This document shows, one piece after another, positions 11,175-21,724 of a stretch of 64,000 nt of DNA (the first letter of the stretch is position 1; every line of letters begins with the position of its first letter). The position numbers were made by a program, and so were the translations under genes. The notes beneath the pieces are model-generated. The model saw only the letters and a program-made list of their open reading frames with translations. It made no database searches and was not told where the DNA came from. Source of the DNA: Paralithodes platypus (Eukaryota; Arthropoda; Malacostraca; Decapoda; Lithodidae). The stretch spans positions 39,605,518-39,669,517 of the forward strand of contig CM064580.1 in assembly GCA_032716605.1 (NCBI GenBank), given 5' to 3'.

Positions 11175-11760
11175 CCCGGGAAAGTCGAGGGTCCTCATAA
11201 GAATTTTTGTTGGGCGAAGGTGAGGGTCCTCATAACTCGAGAAGCGCGATAGGCCTTACGGTATGGTCACCATAGCAAACGCGATATACCTCACGGAAGC
11301 AAGACCATAACAACAAAAATCCAAAACACCCCAGGGGTTCTCAAAACAAAGGAATATGTCATTAGGTGAGATAATTCCCCTCTAGTACTTTTTACCACTC
11401 ATCCTCATGTGTCTCAATCCCCCCTTCCTTAATTATCGTCTATTTTTCCTCGTATTTCCCCCATTTATCAATTATTTTCGGCGCGAATTTCTCTCACATG
11501 GTTTCGTACACACCAGTGACTCGCTTAGAGATCTTATGCAACACAGAAATTTCTCCCGCGGTCGTCAGTTTGTTGCGAGACGTCGTGACGGGAGGATGTA
11601 TGTGTCTCCCCCTCCTGCCTGAGCATACGACCGGGCGGCGAATATATACGTTTTTCACCACCCACATGCTTTTCCCACTGGTTTTATCACTCTTCAAGGT
11701 TCATATGTTCATCATATAAGTAAAATATGCGAACCTGGAAAAATAAATTATGCTTTATAT
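11175..11760 (+). mobile_element. TTAA-type non-autonomous element copy
   Basis: The copy begins TTAACCCGGGAA (TTAA at 11171-11174). It shares with 8933-9559 and 24070-24560 the TCTCAAAACAAAGGAATATG, GGTGAGATAATTCC, CAATCCCCCCTTCC and GGCGCGAATTTCTCTCAC blocks. The 3' end may extend to TTAA at 11836-11839. It is non-coding. Confidence 0.5.
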
Positions 11761-11835
11761 TGTAAATATAACAAATTCTCTCGGAAATTAAGGCTAGAAT
11801 TACACAAATAACTACCCTATTTTGCGTCCCTCGGG

Positions 11836-12310
11836 TTAAGAGCCAAGGCATAAAAAAAACTTTCAAAACACCCCACTGACACTCAAAACAAAGCAATATG
11901 TGATTAGGTGAGATAATTCCCACCCATACCTACTATCACTCCTCCACATGTGTCCCAAACCCCCCCTTCCCCCCTCTTCAATTATCGGGTATTTTCCCTA
12001 TTATTCCCGATATTTATAGAGTATTTTCACGCGAGGACGACTGGGAGAGAGGGAGGAGGATGGGGGAGTCTTTCTCCGACCCTCTAGCCAGTCTCAGAAA
12101 TCCCCTACTCTCTCATTAGCATACAAGACGGTGGAGAGCATGGATGTATGTCTCTCGCCGATCCGGCTCAGATTATGGCCGCGGGGCTAAAATATATGTT
12201 TTTCACCAGCCAATTGCTGTTACCACTTCTTTTATTGTTCTTCAATGTTCAAATGTTCATATTTAAAGTAAAATAGGCGCATTTGAAGAAGTAATAATGT
12301 CGTTTAAAGG
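11836..12310 (+). mobile_element. TTAA-type non-autonomous element copy
   Basis: This segment begins at TTAAGAGCCAAGGC, matching the interior of the 24.07-kb copy. It carries the same CACTCAAAACAAAGCAATAT and GGTGAGATAATTCC blocks and ends near TTAA at about 12312. It directly abuts the previous copy. Confidence 0.45.
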
Positions 12311-12349
12311 TTAATGAAAGAAATTAAACTAATACATACATGTGGTACT

Positions 12350-12420
12350 CCAATGATTCGAACCTAGGATACTCACACCGAAATTCCGCGCACTAACCAT
12401 TATGCTATCAAGACAGTTAA
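12350..12420 (-). repeat. tRNA-like sequence (SINE head)
   Basis: On the minus strand a TAGCATAATGGTTAGTGC A-box-like segment is followed about 35 nt later by a GGTTCGAATC B box. The acceptor stem does not pair convincingly. It is probably a tRNA-derived retroposed fragment. Confidence 0.4.
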
Positions 12421-12654
12421 AGGTTCATGCACAAGCCTACGATATATTATACATTCTCGAATACTGGATAATAATCTAAGCATGAATATACAGTAACCCA
12501 ACTGCACTATAATAGCCTAATAATTACACAAATAACAAAATTTAATCATGGGAATGGGACATTATACACACAATGTTAAAAACACCCTAATAATGCAACG
12601 AAAAACTTGCTCCTAGAAGCCAGAAAAAGCGCTTATGTGAAACCGACTTAAGGG

Positions 12655-12960
12655 GAGGTTGTGGTTGTTTCTGTTCCCCAGGCTGCCTTGCCAAACAGCC
12701 CCAAGGCCCCGAGCAAGGCCAAGGCCATAACCGAGCACCCCCACAGAACCCTCCCTGCCTACCACAATATAGCCTGGGTGACCGAAGCCACTCCATGGCG
12801 GGGAGCTGAAGAGGGTGCGGAAACGCCCGGGAAACCAAAACCCCACCCAGGGCCCTGTGCCCCTCATCAATTATGAAGAGAAAGTTGAGGGCAAAGGAAA
12901 AATGTGACGCTTTGGCTTCCAATCTGCCAACCTCTAGGTTGGCAGATTGGGAGGTAAATC
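12655..12960. other. GC-rich island with terminal hairpin, unassigned
   Basis: This is a GC-rich segment open in several frames on both strands and resembling no protein family I recognise. It is followed by a perfect 14-bp hairpin (arms 12919-12932 and 12937-12950, 4-nt loop). It could be a retroposon fragment. Coding status is undetermined. Confidence 0.3.
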
Positions 12961-13104
12961 CACGGAAGAGACGCCGTCACTTGAGATCTAGAAAATATAT
13001 AAGTAAAAGGTAGAAAATATATAAGTAAAAGGAACAGTCAGAGTAAGCTATGGGTATGGCAGAGGTCGCTCAGTTCTCACTCTGATAGACCAACCCATCA
13101 CCAT

Positions 13105-13385
13105 TAAGGGAAGGTTTTCTGGGTTACCTTCTCCCTCATGTTTAGTGTCATTAGTTTTGAGATTTTAAGACATTCGCCTCATTATTTTGATGATAATAAG
13201 ATGTTTCGTGCCATTTACGTGTTGATTTTTTCAAGGCAAGTGATTGCGAGCCTGCAATTTATGAGGAAACTGCTTTCAGCCTAGGGATTTTGTTACCACA
13301 AAAATGTATAAAGTTTGTCTCGACGGGGGGTACCGGGGATATCTTTAAAAGCATGATGGAGGTCTAGGGAGGAAACTAAAACAAA
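13105..13385 (+). repeat. GGCCTTCGGCC-type dispersed repeat, diverged copy
   Basis: The order matches the copy at 9770-10080: CTCATGTTTAG, TTTTGAGATTTTAAGAC, CGTGCCATTTACGTGTTGAT, GATTGCGAGCCTGCAATTTA and GATGGAGGTCTAGGGAGGAA. The palindromic core is mutated. Confidence 0.55.
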
Positions 13386-13389
13386 TAAT

Positions 13390-13548
13390 AAATACATAAA
13401 CAAATATAACTCTCCCCTTAACAAACAATAAATAAACACAAAAATAACTCTCCCCTTAACAAACAATAAATAAACACAAATATAACTCTCCCCTTAACAA
13501 ACAATAAATAAACCCATAAACAAAACTCTTCTTTTAACAAACAATAAA
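13390..13548 (+). repeat. ~36-bp tandem repeat, target of LINE insertion
   Basis: About four copies of a unit containing CTCTCCCCTTAACAAACAAT and AAATAAACACAAA. Similar sequence resumes at 18699-18800, so one array was split by the LINE between them. ACAAACAATAAA at 13537-13548 and 18699-18710 is the target-site duplication. Confidence 0.7.
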
Positions 13549-13840
13549 TTGGTTCTTGGTGGCTTTTAAGGGCGAGCAGACGAAGAACTTTCGTCCGTTA
13601 ATTGCCCTGTCATGTGTGGCAGTGTGGACCTCACATGCAGTGCTCCAGGCCGGTCGTTGGCAGATAGGTGCAGATCAGCCGAATAGCCTGCACTCTTTCT
13701 CCTTCAGTGAGGCCTCTTTCCCCAAAGATGGTCGGAAGCGTTATGTTACAGATTCCCAGTCGACGAAGGCGTTCCTGGAGGAGCAGGCGATAAGAGTAAA
13801 AGTTTGGGCAGTGGGCTAGGACGTGGATGATCGTTTCGGG

Positions 13841-14164
13841 CTAGTTACACCATCTGCAACGAGGACTACCTACCAGGCCTAGACGATAGAGATGTGCTGA
13901 TAATGTAATGTGGCCAATACGGATCCTTGTGAGGGCCACGTCATATGGACAAAGTGGGTGTCGGGCCCATGGTTGATTCTCTGAGTCCTTCCGATGTGCT
14001 CCAAAGTGTTGTTGCCTGTAGTGCATGTCTGAGACCTTCATCTCACAAGCAGTGGCAGGCGAGTCATACAGTAGATGCAAGGCTGCATAAGTCCTCCTGT
14101 AGGGTATCCAACATGCCTGAGGAGTGGGCCATAGAGGCTGCTTTGTCCACCACAGTATTACCAC
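13841..14164 (-). pseudogene. LINE ORF2 C-terminal tail
   Basis: This frame contains RIRIGHITLSAHLYRLGL followed by a PRCRWCN segment. That matches the region after RNase H in I-like and related elements, where an RxGHxxLxxHL motif precedes a CxxC knuckle. It overlaps the RNase H frame by 101 bp in another phase, so a frameshift separates them. It belongs to the element at 13549-18698. Confidence 0.65.
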
Positions 14165-14648
14165 TGATCCCTGTATGTGAAGCTATCCACTGCAGTATCA
14201 CCATCCAAGGGGGATCGAGACAACGGAGTAACAGGCTCTGAATTCTAAATACCAGTGAAGTGTAGGAGGACGGACGAGTCGAGGAGAGTAGATGCAAGGA
14301 GGACAGCGAGTCCGTGTAGAGTACTATAGGCTGGGGCCGCAGGTTGGTTATCACAAATATCAGAGCCCGATAGATTGCGTACAATTCTGATGCTATTATC
14401 GGATGGCGACCAAACAGCTTCCAAGTCTGGCTGAGTGACAGATCTTCGTAGAAAGCAGCTGCAGCAGTGGAAGTTGGGACAAGCGAACCATCCGTGAAGA
14501 TGTTGAAATATCCGTCATACATGGTGCCATTCATTTCTGCAAAGAGGGCTTGTGCCATCACTGAGTCCCGTTCCTTCTTGAAATTGTCGCCGAAGGTAAG
14601 GCGTATGCACGGCGAGAGGTTCATCCATGGAGGCACAGGCAATATCAT
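14064..14648 (-). pseudogene. LINE ORF2 RNase H domain
   Basis: The 194-codon frame holds the RNase H signature in order: IFTDGSLV (first Asp), IIASELYAIYRAL (Glu), VLYTDSLSSLHLL (second Asp) and WIASHTGISGNTVVDKAA (His and last Asp). The domain degrades RNA in RNA/DNA hybrids during reverse transcription. All four acidic positions appear intact here, although the rest of the element is broken. Confidence 0.85.
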
Positions 14649-14663
14649 GGGGATGGTGGACTG

Positions 14664-15248
14664 TCAAGGGGCAAGGAGGCTCAACCGCCCGTAGTGTATA
14701 GTAGTCCATAGACGAAGAAGGGTTGGTGACAACATACTGGCCAGTGTGGGGCCTCTAATGTAATCCCTGACATGGTATTTAGTATGGTAAGGATGGTACA
14801 CCGGGAATTGAGCCACTCTCATCATCCCATCCAGTATGATCCTATCCCAGGAGAGGGGCAGCAGGCCAGATTCCGCTTCGAGGGAGACTGTAGGTGATGA
14901 ACAGAATACACCCAGTGCGATGCGAAGCGCCGTGTTATGCTCAATCTCCAGCCGGCCTAGGACTGTGTCTGATGCTGATCCATAAACAGCACTGCCATAT
15001 CTGATCTTACTTCTGATGAATGATTCATAGAAATGCAGCAAATCATCCCTGGATGATCCCCACTTGGATCCAGCTATATATTTCATCAGGTCCAGGTGCT
15101 TCAAACAATATGATTGTAGGTAGTGAATGTGTGAACGCCAAATAAGGACGCCTGTCCAACCACAGCCCAAGGAATACCTATCTGCTGTGATACGACAGCT
15201 GCTCCCCACCTGAGGACACATGTGGCATGCCAGGGAGTTTGTATTCAT
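14664..15248 (-). pseudogene. LINE ORF2, C-terminal part of RT domain
   Basis: The frame contains FYESFIRSKIRYGSAVYGS, LEIEHNTALRIALGVF and PTVSLEAESGLLPL. This is the thumb/connection region that follows the YxDD motif in LINE reverse transcriptases. The palm with its YADD motif is missing on the 5' side, where a SINE lies. It is frameshifted relative to the RNase H piece. Confidence 0.75.
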
Positions 15249-15750
15249 TTTTTTTTCTTTTTCTATATTCCAACTACTCTCTCTCGGGCATAGGCTAAGA
15301 GCCTGTACATTCTACCGCTCAACACGGTGAAGCCTGTGAGGTCTCGTTCCAGTCTAGGGAGTGAGACATGCAAAGCACCCATTCACGACTCGAAGCAGCC
15401 CAATCTTCGAAGCTGCTTCGCCTCCACGCCTAACTGTCTCATCCCCTAGACTCGGACCATCACTCTCAGAACGCCACCTATTGAGCAATTAACTCACTAG
15501 GCATTGCCCCCCTGTAGCATATTTTGAATCTGGGAATATTCATACAGCGCTATTTAATAAGGGAACAATGAGGGTATTATTTTTGGCGTTTCGGTGAGCT
15601 TTGTGGTAATGCACTGAAACTAGGTACAGCACCAATTCCATCCCAATAATATCTTCCCATTGACATATCATGATTCGAACCCGGGTCCATTGGATTACCA
15701 GTCCAGTGGTAAGACCACTCCACCACACCTCTCCTAAAGGGTAAAGCACA
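15249..15750 (-). mobile_element. tRNA-Thr-like SINE with A-rich tail
   Basis: On the minus strand a tRNA-like head at about 15745-15670 has an A-box-like TGGTGGAGTGG, a GGTTCGAATC B box and an anticodon stem-loop whose loop CTGGTAA would give GGT (Thr). A body of about 400 bp follows, and it ends in an A-rich tail (AAAAAGAAAAAAAA) at 15249-15263. A nested inverted repeat lies at 15351-15452. The SINE sits where the LINE's RT core should be. Confidence 0.6.
15351..15452. repeat. nested inverted repeat within SINE
   Basis: The outer arms 15351-15368 and 15435-15452 pair over 18 bp with two mismatches. The inner arms 15391-15399 and 15412-15420 pair perfectly (CGAAGCAGC). RNA from either strand would fold into a two-step hairpin. 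Confidence 0.7.
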
Positions 15751-15831
15751 TTAAGGCACTCTGTCCTTTTCGCTGCCAGCAATACCCTGGCGCAAACTAC
15801 ATCTGCCTTCCGCAAGGCCCGCTTCAATTCG

Positions 15832-16781
15832 TCACCGGGGCAATCTATTCCATCTCCGCCAAGCACGCCGGCGATCAATCACCGCTGCCGCATATTCCGG
15901 GGTCCACCAAGGCACCATTGCGCGGGATGAATGGGCAGTCCCTGTCATCCGGAAAACTTTCCCCGCGGCTGTAAGCTGTGGTAGACGTACAGAGTAATTG
16001 CTCCACCCATCATCCTTGAATTTCCAGTGAGGTCGGGCCTTAATTGTGTCCTTAACAGTCAGTCCCCGAACAGTCAACACTACTGGGAGGCGGTCACTAC
16101 ACAAATAGGGCCCCGTCTGCAAATCCAACCCCAGAAAAATGCTATCCCTAAGACAAAGATCTAAGGTTGAAGGAACAGCATTACGGCGGTCTATACAATT
16201 ATGAAGTCTGGGAGGCGTGAGTAGACAGAGGGTGGGGTCGTCCAACAGGGCATTGAAGAGCGAGGTTCTGGTCTGGTTGGTGGAGGCACGGCTGACAGCT
16301 GGATCCCAATACATATGACGAGCGTTGAAGTCACTCATCACAATACAGGGTGAAGGTAGCTGGCTGAAGTAATGTTGTAATTCACTAGTTGTAACATGCT
16401 GGCAAGGATTGTAGCAAAGTACCACCAAGGCCCAACCGTTGTCTAGATCTATAGCCACTGCGATGACCTCCATGATGCCTACTCCATATTTACGCAGGGA
16501 GAGCTCTTTGTTGGGAACACTGCCAGAGATGGAGAGAACTAAACCCCCACCTCGAGTACCTCTGTCAGCCCGATATATAGTAAATCAGGGGACCATAACT
16601 TCAAATTAGGCATCATCCAGGACTCACATATCCCCACAATATTCGGGGACTCCCTCTCAATCAAAAGTCTAATATCCTGAACCATGCGGCATATTGAGCA
16701 TAGTACAAGCCTTTTATCAGTAGTTGGTGCCATTATGATGACATGAGGAGCGAGAACAGTCTGTGCAGTAATCAAAAACAA
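15832..16781 (-). pseudogene. LINE ORF2 endonuclease domain
   Basis: Two minus-strand frames (16781-16539 and 16473-15832) cover an exonuclease/endonuclease/phosphatase domain. The first has RLLIERESPNIVGICESW, matching the NE-containing alpha/beta start. The second has CIVMSDFNARHMYWD (the GDFNAxHxxW motif with G changed to S) and CSDRLPVVLTV (the SDHxP motif with H changed to R). The loss of the SDH histidine and the frameshift near 16500 indicate inactivity. The end of the second frame (KADVVCARVLLAAKRTEC) is the linker that leads to the missing RT domain. Confidence 0.8.
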
Positions 16782-16980
16782 TTATCCTTAAAAGATAGTG
16801 CCTTCTGTATCAAATTCCACAATTTCGAGAGAATCTGGCCAAATGAATCTTATGTAGGCTGCTGTGGTAGGGTGGCAGAGGAATGGGACGTAGATGAGAG
16901 TCTCTCAGGAGAAGTATCGTTATTGAAGGCTGTAGGAGGACGTTCATGTGGCATGCGGTGAGGAGCTCTGGCTGACTAGG

Positions 16981-17784
16981 CTAAGTAGGCTGAGAGGCAG
17001 TAGCAGATTCCAGGGAGTCCCTGTTGTGAGTCTTGGGTACTCGACAAGATCCATGCTGAACTTTATGGTGAGGCACTGTAGTGGCGGTGCGTAGACAAGG
17101 AGATGGCGGCGTGGCTGGATGATGAATTACCACACTCACTGAAGACACTCCCAACTCATAGCGGCCGTCAGGGATATCATCATCAACATCCTGCGAGAGT
17201 AACACATCATCCATTTGATCTGGAAGGACTGCAAATCGATTCGGGGAGGCAACAGAGGCATAGGACAGATCACTCCTCACTGCACGAGATGTCCTACGGG
17301 GAGTAGAGGGGCCTGACTGTACCGCTGTGGCTGCCGGGGATGGGCCAGAGCACTTGCGAGGATTGAGAGAGCGGAGGTACTGGTTGTGTTCTGCCATGGT
17401 CACTACCCCCTCCCCATTCTCCCCATGCTTCTTCAATGCCTGGCGATAGACTGTGCAGGATTTTTCCATCATCTTATGACTACCACTGTAGAAAAAACAT
17501 TTCGGCGCATTCGAACAGGTCTCTTCTCCTGACCGTTTCGAAGGAAAGCCACCACAGATCTCACAGAACACATTATTTCTGCAGGAAAGGGAGCTGTGAC
17601 CAAACAGATGGCATTTATAGCATCTCAACATGCGCAAGTGGTACGTCTCTACCATGTAGCAAACATGACCCAGTAGAAGCTTCTTTGGCAAAGACCCCTT
17701 AAACCTCAGTCGGACCACATTTGAGGCCGACCGGGAGCCGTCATCGTTTCTTCTCAGAAGCCTACTTACCTCCTCCAATGACAT
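16981..17784 (-). pseudogene. LINE ORF1, gag-like with CCHC knuckles
   Basis: The 267-codon frame contains YHLRMLRCYKCHLFGHSSLS followed by a Cys-rich segment (CEICGG, FPSKRSGEETCSNAPKC). This is the tandem zinc-knuckle region of I/Jockey-type ORF1 nucleic-acid chaperones. The N-terminal half lies further upstream in other frames to about 18360, with a KMEEQTLVRGN segment and a G tract at 18272-18283 that is likely to shift the frame. The protein would bind LINE RNA. Confidence 0.75.
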
Positions 17785-18821
17785 CGGACCACCTCCCCAA
17801 ATCTTTGATCCTTACAAATATGTCCTCGTCGGAATCTGCACCATGTACAGGTCCAATCTTCCCCTGGATCTTCAGGCGAGATAGACTCCCAGCATCGAAC
17901 ATTCCAGTCTCCAAATTTAATAAGATATACAGATGGCAGTACCTTAGCCAATTACTCGTGCATCACTTGCCCTAACATACTTAGCAAAAACTGAATTATT
18001 AATGGCATGGGTAATCTTTGAAGGCGCATCAAATACAGGCTCAGCAGACATAAGATCATGAGTAATGATGTACGTTACCATTCAGGGGTCATCTACCAAT
18101 ACTTCTTCTGGCCGAATATTCTCCAAGGGCTGCGAGGAACTGCTCTACAACTGTGCTAGCTTCTGTGCACCCCCACCAGAATGGCCGGCACATCGATCTT
18201 GAGAATCTTGAGTCTCACTTCCACGTTTGAACCCCTATGAAGTCTGGGAATCCATAGCTTCTGCACCACCAGGGGGGGGGGGGGATCATTCCCCCTCACC
18301 AAGGTCTGCTCCTCCATTTTCAGTGGTGGCCCCAACTCACGCATACCACTGTTCATCCCACAGTGCTAGTAACCCCTAGCCAAGCCCCTTGGCTTGCCAG
18401 GTGGGATACACAGGGCAGCTACTCCACCATAAACTTGTATAAGTACCAGATGTTGCACTACACCACACCGTCCATACACTGAGTCCGGCTACCAGTAAGC
18501 GCTCAATGACACCAAGACAAGTTCAAGTCCGATAAGTTCACAAGCTAAGCAAGCCTAGTCCAGAACCGCATTTCGCCTCTCCACTTAGCTCATACCCCTG
18601 GCCAAGCCCTTGCCAGAGGGATATGCAGGGCAGTGGGAAAGCACCAGGCACAAGACAAACGCACACAACCGTCGTGTACCGTGGTTCGAGCGCCTCTCAC
18701 AAACAATAAACATACACATAAACAAAACTCCCCCCTTAACAAACAATACATAAACAAATCTCTCCCAGTAATGAACAATACATAAAATCATAAATAAATC
18801 TGTCCCCTTGAGTAAACTCAC

Positions 18822-18935
18822 GTGGGCAGCCGTCTTCGTCCGAGCCGTCCCGACACTGACACATACCGTCACAGCGATACTCATTGGGCAGACACTTGGA
18901 GCCGTCCATACACGACCACTCCAGCCGCCCGCACC
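18822..18935 (-). CDS. LDLa exon with an extra cysteine
   Basis: A 114-nt phase 1-1 exon (acceptor CCTTCAG, donor C|GTGAGT). It encodes GCGRLEWSCMDGSKCLPNEY and then RCDGMCQCRDGSDEDGCPR. The LDLa framework is present: aromatic W before Cys2, the DGS/KC turn and the SDE calcium box. The segment between Cys4 and Cys5 is CDGMCQC, which adds a seventh Cys and puts Gln where the calcium-ligating Asp usually stands. An unpaired Cys in an extracellular module suggests an inter-module disulfide or relaxed constraint. Confidence 0.85.
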
Positions 18936-19067
18936 CTGAAGGACAACAAGTTATATTAAAGGGACGTTGTGCTATTATTTATATATATTTGTATTTTATA
19001 TTGTTATACATATTTTTGAGTTTTTTTTCCAAGACCTATATCAAACTTAAAGAAAATATAAACACCA

Positions 19068-19330
19068 CCAAGACACCTTTTGAGATAAATTTGTAAATTT
19101 TTCGGTAGAAAAATGTTCCGGCCAAAGGCCGGCTCCAATTAGATTACAGGCTCGCTTTCGCTCGCCAGGAAAAATATAACACTTAAATGGTACGAAAGGT
19201 CTAAATATTGACCAAAAAAATGGAGCGAAAGGTCTTAAAATCGCCAAACTAATGGAACGAACGTCTTATACTCTCAAGGTAAATGGAACTAAACATGAGA
19301 GAGAAAAAGCAACTACCTCTCCCTTATGAA
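19068..19330 (-). repeat. GGCCTTCGGCC-type dispersed repeat
   Basis: A minus-oriented copy with TCGGTAGAAAAATGTTCCGG, CCAAAGGCCGG, CTCGCTTTCGCTCGCCAGG and three GGTCTTAAAAT-type blocks, ending at about CATGAGAGAGAAA. Confidence 0.65.
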
Positions 19331-19335
19331 CCCCC

Positions 19336-19862
19336 TTGACGATCATGACGCATTTTGACAGTTTATTCTGGCTATCATTAAACGGTTGTATACAGTTTAG
19401 GAAGGATCTGTGGGATTTCTAAGGGTAAAGACTAACGGTTGTATACAGTTTAGGAAGGATCTGTGGAATTTCTAAGGGTAAAGACTATCGGTTGTATACA
19501 GCTTAGGAAGGATCTGTGGGATTTCTAAGGGTAAAGACTAACGGTTGTATACAGTTTAGGAAGGATCTGTGGAATTTCTAAGGGTAAAGACTATCGGTTG
19601 TATACAGCTTAGGAAGGATCTGTGGGATTTCTAAGGGTAAAGACTAACGGTTGTATACAGTTTAGGAAGGATCTGTGGGATTCTAAGGGTAAAGACTAAC
19701 GGTTGTATACAGTTTAGGAAGGATCTGTGGGATTTCTAAGGGTAAAGACTAACGGTTGTATACAGTTTAGGAAGGATCTGTGGGATTCTAAGGGTAAAGA
19801 CTAACGGTTGTATACAGTTTAGGAAGGATCTGTGGTATTTCTAAGGGTAAAGACTATCCCAA
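19336..19862 (+). repeat. 53-bp minisatellite, ~9 copies, derived from a MITE
   Basis: The unit contains CGGTTGTATACAGTTTAGG, then AAGGATCTGTGGGATTTC and TAAGGGTAAAGACTA. It repeats from about 19380 to 19855 with single-base variants (GGAATT/GGGATT, CTTAGG/TTTAGG). The leading 19336-19385 (GATCATGACGC, TTTATTCTGGCTATCATTA) matches the 5' part of the TTAA-flanked MITE at 56123-56206. The array therefore seems to have expanded from one half of that MITE. Confidence 0.85.
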
Positions 19863-20081
19863 TTAACTCTTTCTGTACCAGCGACGTCTAATGCATTTTC
19901 TTCTAGTTATATTTAGACGATTATATGTAGCTTAGGAAGGATCTGTGGCAATTAAAGGTTCGAAGCCTTATAGCTACTAGAGATCCTTCCTAAACTGCAA
20001 AACATCTTCTAACTATAGCATGAATACAATTTAAAAAGACGTTGCCGATACAGTACAGTACAGTAGGGGTTAAGGGGAGGC

Positions 20082-20410
20082 TGACCGTTTGTTTGGTCTA
20101 TTAATTCATTTATTCATATATTTTTTTAGTTTCCTCCCTAGACCTCCATCAAGCTTAGAAAAAGACACCCTAGACCCCCCTTCAAGATAAATATGTAAAT
20201 TTCCCGGCCGAAGGCCGGTTCCTCTTAATATTGCAGGCTCGCTATCGCTCGCCAGAAAAAATAGACACCTAAATGGCACGAAAGGTCTGAAAATTAACAA
20301 CGACATGGGGCGAAAGGTGTTAAAATCGCCAAACTAATGGGCCGAACGACTTATAATTTCAAAACTAGTGGGGCTAAACATTAGGGAGAAGGGGGTCCAG
20401 AAAAACGGTC
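20082..20410 (-). repeat. GGCCTTCGGCC-type dispersed repeat, long copy
   Basis: A minus-oriented long copy. It has TTTAGTTTCCTCCCTAGACC, AAGCTTAGAAA, CCCCTTCAAGATAAAT, CCCGGCCGAAGGCCGG and CTCGCTATCGCTCGCCAG. Three phased GCGAAAGGTSTTAAAAT-type blocks follow and it ends GAGAAGGGGGTCC. Confidence 0.7.
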
Positions 20411-20423
20411 TGCCTCCCCTTAA

Positions 20424-20521
20424 CCCTCTGACTTCCATAATTATGCCCTTCCTAATCCGAGTAAAATCGTCTAATAATAGCCAGAAGACAGAACAGAAAT
20501 GCGTATTGTATCTTGAAAGGG
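20424..20521. mobile_element. 98-bp TTAA MITE
   Basis: TTAA at 20420-20423 and 20522-20525 bound a 98-bp segment with CCCTCTGAC... and ...TTGAAAGGG ends. Its core GTCTAATAATAGCCAGAA is shared with the MITEs at 55778-55873 and, inverted, at 56123-56206. Confidence 0.65.
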
Positions 20522-20525
20522 TTAA

Positions 20526-20885
20526 GGGGATAGTGGCTGTTTTTTTGGTCTATTTATTCATGTATTCATATAATTTTTAGTTTCCTCGCTAGACCTCCAT
20601 CAAGCTTAAAAAAACACCCCATATAACCCTTCAAGATTATGTTTGTAGGCCTACATTTTTCGGTAGAAAAATGTCCCGGCCGAAGGCCGATTCCTCTTAA
20701 AATTACAGGCTCGCCAGGAAAAACTTGACACCTAAATAGCACGAAAGGTCTTAAAATTGACAACAAAATGGGGCGAAAGGTGTTAAATCGTCTAACTAAT
20801 GGGCCGAACGTCTTAAAATGTCAAAACTAATGGGGCTAAACACGAGGGAGAAAGTGGTCCAGAAAAACGACCCATCTCCCCTTAA
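20526..20885 (-). repeat. GGCCTTCGGCC-type dispersed repeat, long copy
   Basis: Second minus-oriented long copy beside the 20.1-kb one; the 98-bp MITE lies between them. It has the same block order (TTTTTCGGTAGAAAAATG, CCGGCCGAAGGCCG, CTCGCCAGGAAAAACTTGAC, three GCGAAAGGT-type blocks). Confidence 0.7.
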
Positions 20886-20909
20886 ACTACCTGGAGAATT
20901 ATGACATGT

Positions 20910-21235
20910 TTAAGGGGGGTGATCTGCTTTTTTTCTTTTCTTTTCTCTCTTTCTCTGGCTTGTACCCATTCGGCCCCATTCAGCCTACTGTTTTAAGAAG
21001 TTCCCATTTAAGAAGTCCCCATCCAGGTGTCGATTTCTTCTTGGCGAGCAATAACGAGCCAGTATTGCATGAAGAAATACAGCTACGCCGGAGACATTTT
21101 TCTATCGGAAAATGTACAAATTTAGCCTGCTGTAAAAAAAATTTTTTTTAAATATGCTGTCTCGCTACCGCTCGCCAGGAAAAAAATCGACACCTGGATG
21201 GGGATAAACGTATTATCGTTAGAGGACTTTTATAA
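20910..21235. repeat. foldback version of the hairpin repeat
   Basis: Same plan as 6565-6900. The plus arm has GGCTTGTACCCATTCGGCCC, TTCTTGGCGAGCAATAACG, CTACGCCGGAG and ATTTTTCTATCGGAAAATG. After AAATTTAGCCTGCTGT and an A/T stretch, an inverted arm follows with CTCGCTACCGCTCGCCAGG and GACACCTGGATGGGG. Confidence 0.6.
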
Positions 21236-21329
21236 AGTTTAAGAAGGATCTGTGGGAATTAACAGGTTATGATGCTTTTTGACAGTTTATTCAGGCTTTT
21301 ACTAGACGAAATTACACTTGAGGAAGAAT

Positions 21330-21720
21330 CCTTACACACCTTTTGTGCCATTTAAGTGTCAATTTTGACCTGGCGAGCGATAGCGAGCCTGCAATTAAGG
21401 AGGAACCCACCTTTGCCCAATACATTTTTCTACAGAAAAATGTACATATTTATTTTGGAGGGGGGTCTTTGGGTATTTGAGGTTGATAGAGATCTAGGGA
21501 GCAAATTTAAAAACAAACAAAATAAGTTTTCTCCATAGACCTCCATCAAGCTTTAACAAAATTGTCCCAAAGACACCTTCCGAACCTCGAGATAAATTTC
21601 TGCAGTTTTTTGGTAGAAAAATGTTCTGGCTGAAGGCCGCTTCCTCCTAAATTGCAGAATCGCTATCACTCGCCAGGAAAATGTTGACACCTAAATGGTA
21701 CGAAAGGTCTATAATTTATG
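21330..21720. repeat. two head-to-head GGCCTTCGGCC-type repeats
   Basis: A plus-oriented fragment (about 21330-21515) with TTTGTGCCATTTAAGTGTC, CCTGGCGAGCGATAGCGAGC and TTTTTCTACAGAAAAATG faces a minus-oriented one (about 21520-21715). Confidence 0.55.
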
Positions 21721-21724
21721 GACT

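Larger units (their letters stand above)
13549..18698 (-). mobile_element. I-like non-LTR retrotransposon (LINE), degenerate, 12-bp TSD
   Basis: Minus-strand element of about 5.15 kb between identical 12-bp direct repeats (13537-13548 and 18699-18710). From 5' to 3' it carries ORF1 with CCHC knuckles, an endonuclease domain, a remnant of the reverse transcriptase C-terminal region and an RNase H domain. A gag-like ORF1, an apurinic-type endonuclease and RNase H together are characteristic of I-like LINEs. The RT catalytic core is absent, and a tRNA-derived SINE occupies that position (15249-15750). Several frameshifts separate the pieces, so the copy cannot be autonomous. Confidence 0.85.
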
